A DNA stretch of 7,082 nucleotides from JAVWGW01 sp036651575 (GCA_036651575.1 JAVVXN010000062.1:1-7082); one strand, 5' to 3'. Shown: positions 1 through 6,691, counted from the stretch's first letter. The notes: generated by a model not told the origin, from the sequence alone. A program made the numbers and translations.

Positions 1-2378
1 TGCCAATCGATATTGATTCTTTGAATGCTCCGCAACGTGAAGCAGTCCTGTGCACTGATGGCCCCCTTTTGGTGCTTGCGGGTGCCGGATCAGGTAAAAC
101 TCGTGTGCTTACCTATCGCATTGCGCATCTGATTGACGATTTAGGGGTGGCACCGTGGGAAATCCTCGCCATCACGTTTACGAATAAAGCTGCGGCCGAA
201 ATGCGTGAGCGCTTGGGGGCGTTGGTTGGACCGGGCTCGCGCGGTATGTGGGTTTCGACCTTCCATAGCATGTGCGTGCGTATGCTGCGCTCCGATGCTG
301 AGCGTTTGGGTTTTACAAAGAACTTCACCATTTACGACGACGATGATTCCAAGCGTCTCGTGAAAGAAATCATGGCCGAGTTTGATCTCGATCCCAAGCG
401 CTGGCCTATTCAGACCCTGCGCGGACGCATTTCCACGGCGAAAAACGAATTGATTGTTCCCGGTAATTTTGAGGAACAGGCAAACGATCCGGTCGGCAAG
501 GTCGCGGCGCGTATCTACACTCGCTTGCAGGAGCGTTTGAAGGCTGCAAACGCCTTCGATTTTGATGATCTGCTGCTCTATGCCTACCTGCTGCTTCACA
601 ATCACCCCGAGGTGCTCGAGGCGTACCAGAATCGTTTTCGCTACCTGATGGTGGACGAATATCAGGATACGAATCACGCGCAGTATACGATCACGAGCCT
701 GCTGTCGGCGGCGCATAAAAATATCATGGTTGTGGGCGACGATGACCAGAGCATCTATTCGTGGCGTGGTGCCGATATTCGCAACATCCTTGAATTCGAG
801 AGCGATTATCCGCAGGCACACGTGGTCAAGCTCGAGCAGAATTATCGAAGCTGTGGAAATATTTTGGCGGCGGCAAATGCGGTTATCACCAACAACCAGC
901 ACCGCAAGGCAAAAAAACTTTTCACAGACTCCGAAGCGGGTGCGCAGATTTCTGTCTACATGGCAAGCGACGAACGCGATGAAGGCCGCTGGATAGCAGG
1001 AGAAATCGAACGCCAGTGTAACGCGGGTATATCCCACGATCAGATGGCGGTGTTTTACCGCACGAATGCACAAAGTCGCATGCTTGAAGATATGTTTTTA
1101 CGGGCGGGCGTTCCCTATAAGATTGTCGGTGGCACCCGCTTTTTTGAACGTGCCGAAATTAGAGATGTCATGGCGTATTTGACGCTGGTGGTCAATCCTG
1201 CCGACGATATCGCCGCCAAGCGCGTCATCAACGTGCCGCGTCGAGGTGTCGGCAAATCCAGCATCGAAAAGCTTGAAATCGTGGCGCGCAACGAGAATCT
1301 AACCTTTTTGCAAGCTGCCGAATTGGGGGTTGCCGATGATGCCTTGCGACCCGCATCGCGCAAGGCGATTGGCGAATTTGTCGAGTTGCTCAAAGAGGCG
1401 AGCACCTACGGCGGCGATCTGCGCCGGGTGATCGAGGCGATCATCGAAAAGAGTGGCATCATCAAAGCCTATGAAGCCGAAGATACCGACGAGGCGCGGG
1501 GTCGTGTCGAAAACATCAAGGAACTCTTGGGAGTTGTCGATGAATACACGCAAACACACGACGAACAGGATGCTCAATACGCGGCTCCGGTGGTCGGTGA
1601 AGGTGGTTTCGGCTTGACCGATGCGCCTATGGATAGCTTATTTGCGCAGGGTGCTGCCGAAGAACCTCCCGTGCGTGAACTGTTTGCCGATTCACTGGCT
1701 GACTTTATCGAGTGGGTTACGCTTCGCACCGATCTCGACTCGGTTGATGAAGGGGGTGCTGCGGTGACCATGATGACGGTGCACTCATCGAAGGGCCTGG
1801 AGTTTGATTGCGTGTTTGTGGCAGGTATGGAAGAGAGCTTGTTTCCCCACGTCAATTCGATCAGCGATGCTGCAGGAATCGAAGAGGAACGCCGTTTGGC
1901 TTACGTGGCCATTACGCGAGCCCGTAAGCGGCTCTATTTGACCTGCGCCGCTTCCCGCCAGCTTTTCGGGCAAACATCGGCTAATCCCACTTCACGCTTT
2001 ATCGCGGAAATTCCTTCCAACTTGCGTCAAAGTACGGGCGTGGGCAGTGCGGGTTTTTCGGGGACAGGCTGGGAAAAGCGGGGTAGTCGCAAGGGTATCG
2101 CGGGGTCGGGTACCGAGGCGGGGGGTGGTCGCGTATTTGGCAAGTCGAGTGCTTCGGGTGGCACCTCGCGTAGCTTTGAGCCGATTGCTCGACCTGAAGT
2201 GGGCAAAAAGTCTGCTGCAAAGATGACGTTTGCAGCAGGTGATGCGGTCGATCATAAGATATTCGGTCGCGGTAAAGTGACCAAGGTGGACGGCGATACC
2301 TTGCATATCCGCTTTGCGAAAAGCGGTCAGACGAAGAAGTTGTTAAAGGACTATGCGCCCATTATCAAAATAGATTAG
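1..2378 (+). CDS. pcrA: ATP-dependent 3'-5' DNA helicase, PcrA/UvrD (SF1A), 5' end just outside window
   Basis: This is a PcrA/UvrD-type superfamily 1A helicase, an ATP-driven 3'-5' DNA translocase. The family acts in nucleotide excision repair, in clearing RecA filaments or stalled RNA polymerase, and in plasmid replication. Numbered from the TTG at 21, the helicase motifs run in order: Q-motif QREA (5-8), Walker A GAGSGKT (21-27), TFTNKAA (52-58), DEYQDTN (212-218), GDDDQSIYSWRG (239-250), QNYRS (273-277), TVHSSKGLEF (586-595) and EEERRLAYVAITRAR (621-635). Residues 735-785 form the Tudor-like C-terminal domain (GDAVDHKIFGRGKV) that in PcrA binds RNA polymerase. A Gly/Ser-rich linker (about 670-734) precedes it. 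The frame stays open to the left edge as PIDIDSLNAPQREAV, and the window begins with 'tg', so an ATG one base outside is the likely start, giving 792 residues. That is somewhat longer than Bacillus PcrA because of the linker and an acidic insert at about 513-556. The family is certain; pcrA versus uvrD is only a naming choice. Confidence 0.96.
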   Translation, partial: PIDIDSLNAPQREAVLCTDGPLLVLAGAGSGKTRVLTYRIAHLIDDLGVAPWEILAITFTNKAAAEMRERLGALVGPGSRGMWVSTFHSMCVRMLRSDAERLGFTKNFTIYDDDDSKRLVKEIMAEFDLDPKRWPIQTLRGRISTAKNELIVPGNFEEQANDPVGKVAARIYTRLQERLKAANAFDFDDLLLYAYLLLHNHPEVLEAYQNRFRYLMVDEYQDTNHAQYTITSLLSAAHKNIMVVGDDDQSIYSWRGADIRNILEFESDYPQAHVVKLEQNYRSCGNILAAANAVITNNQHRKAKKLFTDSEAGAQISVYMASDERDEGRWIAGEIERQCNAGISHDQMAVFYRTNAQSRMLEDMFLRAGVPYKIVGGTRFFERAEIRDVMAYLTLVVNPADDIAAKRVINVPRRGVGKSSIEKLEIVARNENLTFLQAAELGVADDALRPASRKAIGEFVELLKEASTYGGDLRRVIEAIIEKSGIIKAYEAEDTDEARGRVENIKELLGVVDEYTQTHDEQDAQYAAPVVGEGGFGLTDAPMDSLFAQGAAEEPPVRELFADSLADFIEWVTLRTDLDSVDEGGAAVTMMTVHSSKGLEFDCVFVAGMEESLFPHVNSISDAAGIEEERRLAYVAITRARKRLYLTCAASRQLFGQTSANPTSRFIAEIPSNLRQSTGVGSAGFSGTGWEKRGSRKGIAGSGTEAGGGRVFGKSSASGGTSRSFEPIARPEVGKKSAAKMTFAAGDAVDHKIFGRGKVTKVDGDTLHIRFAKSGQTKKLLKDYAPIIKID

Positions 2379-2413
2379 CGCAAGCGTGCCCCGAACTCCG
2401 AGCGGCCCCTGTT

Positions 2414-4051
2414 CTAGCGACAGCTCGCACAGAAAGCGCACGCGGCAGGTGTTGCGGCCAGGCCGCCGAGGGCTGTTTCGCGCAGTTCGAAGGGGAGTGC
2501 GCGGCCGACGGCGTATAGGGTATCGACGCTCTGGTCGAAGTCGACGAGGTTTTCGATTCCCGCAAGCGCTATCTGTGCGCTGACCAGGGCGGTTGCTGCT
2601 CCGGCTGCATTGCGTTTTTGGCAGGGTGTTTCGACCAGCCCGGCAATGGGATCGCACACCAAGCCGAGCATGTTGGCGATCGCGTTGCTTGCGGCCGCCA
2701 GACACTGCGCGGGGGTTCCGCCGGCCATCTCGGTCGCGGCACTGGCCGCCATGGCTGCAGCTGCTCCAATTTCTGCCTGGCAGCCACCTTCGGCTCCGGA
2801 CACCGTCGCGTTGCGGGCGATCAGGTGGCCGATTGCCGCCGCGTTTGAAAGTGCCGCTTTCAGGGCATCGTCGTCAAAATGGTGCGTCATCTGCAGGGAG
2901 AATAGCACGGCAGGAATCACGCCGGAAGAACCAGCGGTCGGTGCGGCAACGATGCGCCCCATAGAGGCGTTCGTCTCAAGAACCGCAACGGCAAACGTTA
3001 TCGCGCGGGCAAGCTGCGGGTCGCACAGGGAACTCCCGGCGTCTTCCAATTCGGTCAATCGCTTTGCCTCGCCTCCGATGAGGCCTCCCATTGATGGTTG
3101 CGGGTGTTTGATCGGATCTGTCGCTGCGTCGTGCATGACGCGCAGTACGCGGGAAAGATAGGTATCGACGTCGGCGAAATTGCCGTGACTTTCTTGCAGC
3201 GCGATCTCGCGTTCGTAAAAAAGGTGGGAAATTGAGCAGTGCTGTTTGGCGCAGCGTTCAAGCAGCTGCGCACCGCTGGAAAAGTCGAACTCGTCGAAGG
3301 CGGCCTGTGCGCAATCGGGGCTGGTGAAGGTGGGTGAACGCTGCTTATCTAAAGTTGATCTGTCGTAGGCAGATCGTGCGCGGGCGGCCGGAATGACGCG
3401 AATGCTGTTGATGGCGGGGTTTTTGCTGATCGCTTCCCGGAGGGTCTCCCCAATTGCTTCGTCGGTTTCTAAGACGATGTAGGCGCGATCGCCCTTGCGT
3501 TCGCGGTACATGCGCGCCGTGGCGATGTTGATGTCGAAATCTCTGATGCAGCTGGTTATGTGCGCAAGTACGCCTTTTTCGTCATGGTTTTGGATGACGA
3601 TGGAATTGTGTTTTCCGGTGATGGACACATCGACGTTGTCGATGCGATCGATGATCGCAGCGCCTCCTCCCACGCTGATGCCCCGTACGCTCATCGTGGT
3701 GTCGTCGGCATCGACGACGGTGATTTCGACCGTGTTGGGATGATCGTGACCCGCATCGGCAAGGGGCGTGAAGACAACGCGCATGCCGGCCTCTTGGGCA
3801 AGATTAAACGAGTCGCGGATACGCAGATCGTCGGCGGCCAATCCGAGCATACCCGCAACAAGGGCTTTGTCGGTGCCGTGACCAACGTAGGTGTGGGCAA
3901 ATGATCCGTAGAGTTTGAAGGTGACGAGTACGGGGGCGCTCTTGCACAGCGTGCGGGTCATGGCGGCGATCCGGAGAGCGCCGGCCGTATGTGAGCTGGA
4001 GGGGCCGATCATAATCGGCCCGATGATATCGCGAATGCCTGATGTTTCCAT
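2414..4051 (-). CDS. sdaA: Iron-sulfur L-serine dehydratase (L-serine ammonia-lyase), single-chain beta-alpha fusion with ACT domain
   Basis: This enzyme deaminates L-serine to pyruvate and ammonia using an oxygen-sensitive [4Fe-4S] cluster, and acts in the cytoplasm in amino-acid fermentation. The 545-residue chain joins what are two subunits in Bacillus. Residues 1-145 are the beta domain (DIIGPIMIGPSSSHTAGA at 8-25, YGSFAHTYVGHGTDKA). Residues 149-220 are an ACT domain (NHDEKGVLAHITSCI). Residues 250-545 are the catalytic alpha domain (NASMGRIVAAPTAGSSGVIP, GGCQAEIG, MLGLVCDPIAGLVETPCQKRNA). Cys424, Cys466 and Cys477 have the spacing of the cluster ligands known in Legionella L-serine dehydratase. 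The C-terminus carries three more cysteines (538, 541, 544). The start at 4051 is chosen because METSGIRDIIGP aligns with the Bacillus beta-chain start and GGGGAG lies 5 nt upstream. The frame stays open upstream to 4270, but that stretch looks unlike the family and overlaps the next gene. It converges on the helicase gene and diverges from the pyrophosphatase gene. Confidence 0.95.
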   Translation of the reverse strand: METSGIRDIIGPIMIGPSSSHTAGALRIAAMTRTLCKSAPVLVTFKLYGSFAHTYVGHGTDKALVAGMLGLAADDLRIRDSFNLAQEAGMRVVFTPLADAGHDHPNTVEITVVDADDTTMSVRGISVGGGAAIIDRIDNVDVSITGKHNSIVIQNHDEKGVLAHITSCIRDFDINIATARMYRERKGDRAYIVLETDEAIGETLREAISKNPAINSIRVIPAARARSAYDRSTLDKQRSPTFTSPDCAQAAFDEFDFSSGAQLLERCAKQHCSISHLFYEREIALQESHGNFADVDTYLSRVLRVMHDAATDPIKHPQPSMGGLIGGEAKRLTELEDAGSSLCDPQLARAITFAVAVLETNASMGRIVAAPTAGSSGVIPAVLFSLQMTHHFDDDALKAALSNAAAIGHLIARNATVSGAEGGCQAEIGAAAAMAASAATEMAGGTPAQCLAAASNAIANMLGLVCDPIAGLVETPCQKRNAAGAATALVSAQIALAGIENLVDFDQSVDTLYAVGRALPFELRETALGGLAATPAACAFCASCR

Positions 4052-4056
4052 GGTGT

Positions 4057-4062
4057 CTCCCC
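4057..4062 (-). promoter_or_regulatory. Ribosome binding site deciding the serine dehydratase start
   Basis: On the minus strand GGGGAG ends 5 nt before the ATG at 4051. Upstream in-frame starts (ATG at 4120, GTG at 4162) have no Shine-Dalgarno at normal distance. This favours the 545-residue form, whose first residues match known beta chains. Confidence 0.6.
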
Positions 4063-4153
4063 ACGCTTTGAGATCTTGTATAGGCACGTCCTCTTTGAGG
4101 AATTGGTGCCATGCAGACATTATGCTGTTGTGCGCATTCGACGGGGGAATCAG

Positions 4154-4202
4154 CTCCTCCACGATACAATATCGACAGATAAGCGTGTGGTGTGCGACTA
4201 TA
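4154..4202. promoter_or_regulatory. Divergent control region between serine dehydratase and pyrophosphatase genes (weak promoter signals)
   Basis: The 196 bp between the two start codons must hold promoters for both genes. On the plus strand TACAAT (4165-4170) is a fair -10 hexamer, but I see no good -35 at 16-18 bp. It lies inside a small inverted repeat, CGATA-CAA-TATCG (4162-4174), that could be an operator. On the minus strand TATAGT (4202-4197) is a fair -10, again with a poor -35. A perfect minus-strand GGAGGAG (4160-4154) is not followed by a correctly spaced start codon. The assignment is tentative. Confidence 0.25.
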
Positions 4203-4247
4203 TCCACGTAATCATGAACCCAAAGACAGGTACAAGGAGTTGCGAAC

Positions 4248-5201
4248 ATGGATGCATCTATTTTCGTCATCGGTCACAAAAAGCCAGACAATGATTCCAT
4301 TGTGTCGGCGGTGGCGTATGCATATCTTAAAAACGAGCTGAATAAACGCGCGCGCGAAGAGGGAAAACCGGGTGGAGAGATCATTTATAAACCCGCTTGT
4401 CTCGGGCCTTTGCCCGCAGAAAGTGCCTGGGTGCTTGAGCAAAACGGTTTTGAAGCGCCCGAACTGATTCAGCGGGTTGAAGCGGGTCAGAAAATAGTAC
4501 TGGTCGATCATAATGAATCGCAGCAAGCCGTTGATGGCTTTGAAGATGCCGATCTTGTCGAAATTGTCGACCATCATCGCATTGGTAGTATCACCACTAA
4601 CAATCCCATCCAGTTTATCAATTTGCCGTGGGGATCGACTGCCACCATCGTTACCGTCCTGTTCCGCATGCTTCAGGTTTCAATCAGCAAAGAGCTCGCC
4701 GGCGTGTTGCTTTCGGCCATCTTGACCGATACCGTTATCACGAAGTCACCGACGACAACCGATGTCGACCGCGAGCAGATCGCCTACTTAAGCGGCATCG
4801 CTGGGGTGGATGCTACGGAGTACGGCCTGCGTATTTTCGAGTGCCGGGGTGGCGAAGACGACATGGATATCGAAACGCTTGTATGCGCCGATTCCAAGGA
4901 ATTCAAAGTGGGAGATGCCACCGTTTTGATCGCTCAGCGCGAAACGGTGAATCTGAAAGGGGTCATGAAGCGCGAAGATGAAATGCGCGCCCATATGCGC
5001 TCTTTGATCGAGACAAACGGATATGAATTCGCCCTGCTGTTGGTAACCGACATCATCGCGGAAGGCAGCCAGTTTCTTGTTGAGGGTGATCCCACAACGG
5101 TTGAGCGCGTTTTCGGGATTACGTGCGCGCCGGGTGGCACGTGGATGCCAGGTGTTTTAAGCCGTAAAAAACAGGTTGCAGCTCCCATTTTGGGTGCTTA
5201 A
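4248..5201 (+). CDS. ppaC: Manganese-dependent inorganic pyrophosphatase (family II, DHH phosphoesterase)
   Basis: This cytosolic enzyme hydrolyses pyrophosphate to two phosphates, pulling forward DNA, RNA and aminoacyl-tRNA synthesis. The 317-residue chain is close to the usual ~310. The N-terminal DHH domain shows the metal-binding set GHKKPDND (His10, Asp14, Asp16), VDHNE (Asp87), VDHH (Asp108, His109, His110) and LTDT (Asp161). The family's PWGSTATIV and KSPTTTDVD segments are present. The C-terminal DHHA2 domain ends with SRKKQV (305-310), whose Arg and Lys bind substrate in characterised members. No CBS or DRTGG insert interrupts it, so it is the simple form without nucleotide regulation by CBS domains. 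The start is supported by AAGGAG at 4234-4239, 8 nt from the ATG. The stop codon overlaps that of the converging LysR gene. There is no sign of damage. Confidence 0.97.
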   Translation: MDASIFVIGHKKPDNDSIVSAVAYAYLKNELNKRAREEGKPGGEIIYKPACLGPLPAESAWVLEQNGFEAPELIQRVEAGQKIVLVDHNESQQAVDGFEDADLVEIVDHHRIGSITTNNPIQFINLPWGSTATIVTVLFRMLQVSISKELAGVLLSAILTDTVITKSPTTTDVDREQIAYLSGIAGVDATEYGLRIFECRGGEDDMDIETLVCADSKEFKVGDATVLIAQRETVNLKGVMKREDEMRAHMRSLIETNGYEFALLLVTDIIAEGSQFLVEGDPTTVERVFGITCAPGGTWMPGVLSRKKQVAAPILGA

Positions 5202-6091
5202 GCATTCCAAAGCGTTTCGAGGTATGCGATAAAGAAACGAAAGAAGGTGTCTGCTTCGGCGGGCGCCTTCTTTGCGCTGAACGACACAATGATGGTGCGC
5301 TCGAAGTTGACTTCCTGCAAGCGGACCAGACGCGCATTGCGTTCTTCGAGGTCACTCCAGCTGTGCTCTGGCCAAAATCCTACACCAAGTCCAAGACCGA
5401 TCATCTTGGTTACAACCGAGGGATTGTCGCTTTCGAACGTGACGCGCTGCGTGAACCCCTGTCGGGCACAGAGGGTGTCGCAGATTTCTCGAAAGCGATG
5501 AGAACCTGCGAGGCAGATAAAATTTTCATTGGAAAGCTTGGAGAGCGGAACCCCCGTTTCGGGGTAGGAGGAGTTTTGCGGGACGGCAAGATAGATTAAT
5601 TCCTTGTAGGCGAAGGTGTTTTCATCAATTTTTCGGATGCGGTCAAGCGCGGGGTTGCAATCGCCGTCTGTGGGAGAAAGGGTCATCACGTCGATGTCGT
5701 AGGTTTCTTCTGTGTCGCTTTGAATGATTTGAAAGCGCGCATCGGGGCGTTTTGCGCTGTACGCGGTGATGGCATCGATCACGATGCCCGAAGCGGCTCT
5801 AATATTGATGCGAATCGTACGATCTTCCTGCGCCGAAAAGGCAACAAGCTCGTTTTGTAGGGCATCAAGGGTTGCCAGTGCTGGTTTGATGCGTTCTTTG
5901 AGATAGGCACCCGCGGAAGAAAGACGAATGTTGCGGCCGGTGTGTTCGAATAGTGTCACACCCAGTTCGTCTTCGAGGCGATGAATGGATTGCGTGAGGG
6001 CCGGCTGAGCGATATGAAGCTTTTTCGCGCTGTTGGTAACGTGTTCGCTCTCCGCCACTTCGGCAAAGTACTGTAGTTGCAGCAGCTCCAT
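5198..6091 (-). CDS. LysR-type transcriptional regulator
   Basis: This is a LysR-type DNA-binding regulator of 297 residues, normal for the family. The N-terminal winged helix-turn-helix is clear: MELLQLQYFAEVAESEHVT followed by SAKKLHIAQPALTQSIHRLE (21-40) and LGVTLFEHTGRNIRLSSAG (43-61). This is close in style to GltC-like regulators of Gram-positives. A linker helix (about 62-90) leads to the effector domain (about 91-295), which begins RTIRINIRAASGIVIDAI and contains GLGLGVGFWPEHSW. The inducer cannot be read from sequence. The start at 6091 is preferred because LysR proteins begin at this MELxQLxYF and AGAGG lies 5 nt upstream; an in-frame ATG at 6127 would add 12 residues. The gene diverges from the small membrane protein gene at 6248, the classic arrangement for a LysR regulator and its target, so that gene is the first candidate target (inference). 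Autoregulation is likely. Confidence 0.94.
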   Translation of the reverse strand: MELLQLQYFAEVAESEHVTNSAKKLHIAQPALTQSIHRLEDELGVTLFEHTGRNIRLSSAGAYLKERIKPALATLDALQNELVAFSAQEDRTIRINIRAASGIVIDAITAYSAKRPDARFQIIQSDTEETYDIDVMTLSPTDGDCNPALDRIRKIDENTFAYKELIYLAVPQNSSYPETGVPLSKLSNENFICLAGSHRFREICDTLCARQGFTQRVTFESDNPSVVTKMIGLGLGVGFWPEHSWSDLEERNARLVRLQEVNFERTIIVSFSAKKAPAEADTFFRFFIAYLETLWNA

Positions 6092-6116
6092 TGAGACCTC
6101 TTTTCTTGGGTAACTG

Positions 6117-6132
6117 ATAATATACACATTAT
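6117..6132. promoter_or_regulatory. Inverted repeat ATAAT-N6-ATTAT, candidate LysR operator
   Basis: A perfect 5-bp inverted repeat with a 6-nt spacer lies between the putative LysR promoter and the LysR ATG, in the AT-rich divergent region. A second imperfect one, TATA-N7-TATA (6139-6153), overlaps the -10 and contains T-N11-A pairs as in LysR boxes. AT-rich DNA gives such matches by chance, so binding is only suggested. Confidence 0.3.
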
Positions 6133-6147
6133 GGGTTCTATAAAATC

Positions 6148-6175
6148 AATATATTAGACAATATCTTTTTTTCAA
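6148..6175 (-). promoter_or_regulatory. Putative sigma-A promoter of the LysR gene
   Basis: On the minus strand TTGAAA (6175-6170) and TATATT (6153-6148) are separated by 16 bp. Each matches the vegetative consensus at 5 of 6 bases. This predicts a start near 6140 and a leader of about 50 nt. Confidence 0.45.
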
Positions 6176-6183
6176 CGTAACCT
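6155..6183 (+). promoter_or_regulatory. Weak candidate promoter of the small membrane protein gene, overlapping the LysR promoter
   Basis: TAGACA (6155-6160, 5 of 6 with the -35 consensus) is followed after 17 bp by TAACCT (6178-6183), a poor -10. A weak -10 would fit an activator-dependent promoter, and the -35 overlaps the spacer of the opposing LysR promoter. The alignment is tentative. Confidence 0.25.
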
Positions 6184-6230
6184 AGAGAAGTCGTTTTGAA
6201 GACGATGGGATATACGGGCGCTTTCAGCGC

Positions 6231-6237
6231 AAGGGAG
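6231..6237 (+). promoter_or_regulatory. Ribosome binding site for the GTG start at 6248
   Basis: AAGGGAG lies 10 nt before GTG, slightly long spacing, directly after a small hairpin GCGCT-TTC-AGCGC (6218-6230). An ATG at 6238 touches this site but opens another frame that stops after 25 codons. The GTG is therefore the best start, with ATG 6272 (M9) as the alternative. Confidence 0.45.
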
Positions 6238-6247
6238 ATGGCATTTC

Positions 6248-6625
6248 GTGGCAGCACTTTTAGAAGCAACTATGTTGGTTTGTTTTGGACTTTCGTGGCC
6301 GATCAATGCATATAAAAGTTATCGATCGGGTACGGCTGTGGGGTCAAGTTGGCAGTTTCTTGCGTTGATTACCTTCGGATATCTCGTTGGGATCGCTGCA
6401 AAATTTGCGGGAAACTCGCTTAGCTGGGTGCTGATTGTCTACGTTGTTAACCTTGCGTGCCTCGCAGTGAACTGGGTAGTTTATTTTCGGAATCGCAAAC
6501 GCGATGCGGCTGCCGAGCTGATTGCTGTTTCCGAAACGCTCAAGCAGAGAACTGCTGCTCGTAATCGTGCTGTCGTTGCTGCTGAAGAAGGTTATCTGGA
6601 GGGCGTAAAAGCAATCGCCCGTTAA
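6248..6625 (+). CDS. Small three-helix membrane protein, PQ-loop/SemiSWEET-like
   Basis: This 125-residue protein has three hydrophobic segments, about 3-21, 35-52 and 58-80, then a charged, Ala-rich C-terminal tail (81-125) predicted helical and cytoplasmic by its Arg/Lys content (YFRNRKR). The stretch CFGLSWPINAYKSYRSGTAVG (12-32) resembles the PQ-loop type pattern, in which a proline-containing helix end is followed by a basic loop and a TxxGxS-like turn. Three-helix proteins of this sort, the SemiSWEET class, dimerise and some move sugars. Many short uncharacterised homologue-like proteins in Gram-positives stop after the third helix at about 90 residues, so the tail here looks like an extension. 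Substrate and role are unknown. It is a monocistronic gene divergent from a LysR regulator and is followed by a strong terminator. The start is GTG 6248, with M9 (6272) as alternative. I am confident it is a real membrane protein gene and less sure of the family. Confidence 0.8.
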   Translation: MAALLEATMLVCFGLSWPINAYKSYRSGTAVGSSWQFLALITFGYLVGIAAKFAGNSLSWVLIVYVVNLACLAVNWVVYFRNRKRDAAAELIAVSETLKQRTAARNRAVVAAEEGYLEGVKAIAR

Positions 6626-6637
6626 TATAAGGCCTCT

Positions 6638-6653
6638 CGTACTGTATGGTACG
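6638..6653 (+). other. Stem-loop CGTAC-TGTATG-GTACG in the 3' region
   Basis: A perfect 5-bp stem with a 6-nt loop lies 12 nt after the membrane protein stop codon. It is the first of three successive hairpins ending at the terminator. Confidence 0.35.
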
Positions 6654-6658
6654 TGCCT

Positions 6659-6691
6659 GCATCTCGCCCTTTCCCCCGATTGGGCAGATGC
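6659..6691 (+). other. Ten-bp bulged stem-loop upstream of the terminator
   Basis: GCATCT pairs with AGATGC, and after one bulged C (6665) GCCC pairs with GGGC, enclosing a pyrimidine-rich 12-nt loop (6670-6681). No T-run follows, so it is not itself a terminator. It could protect the transcript end or form part of a small 3' RNA. Confidence 0.45.

Noticed and set aside
141..1073. Long minus-strand open frame of 310 codons opposite the helicase gene
   Set aside because: It is antisense to clear helicase motifs, has no recognisable domains, and its length follows from the codon bias of the real gene.
2379..2413. Bidirectional terminator between helicase and serine dehydratase genes
   Set aside because: The 35 bp contain no convincing GC-rich stem followed by a T-run in either direction.
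2610..3161. Plus-strand open frame of 183 codons opposite the serine dehydratase gene
   Set aside because: It mirrors the conserved catalytic domain on the other strand and has an Ala/Arg/Ser-rich composition typical of shadow frames.
4052..4270. N-terminal extension of the serine dehydratase to 618 residues
   Set aside because: The extra 73 residues resemble no known dehydratase, overlap the pyrophosphatase start, and lack a ribosome site, while METSGIRDIIGP fits the family start with a good site.
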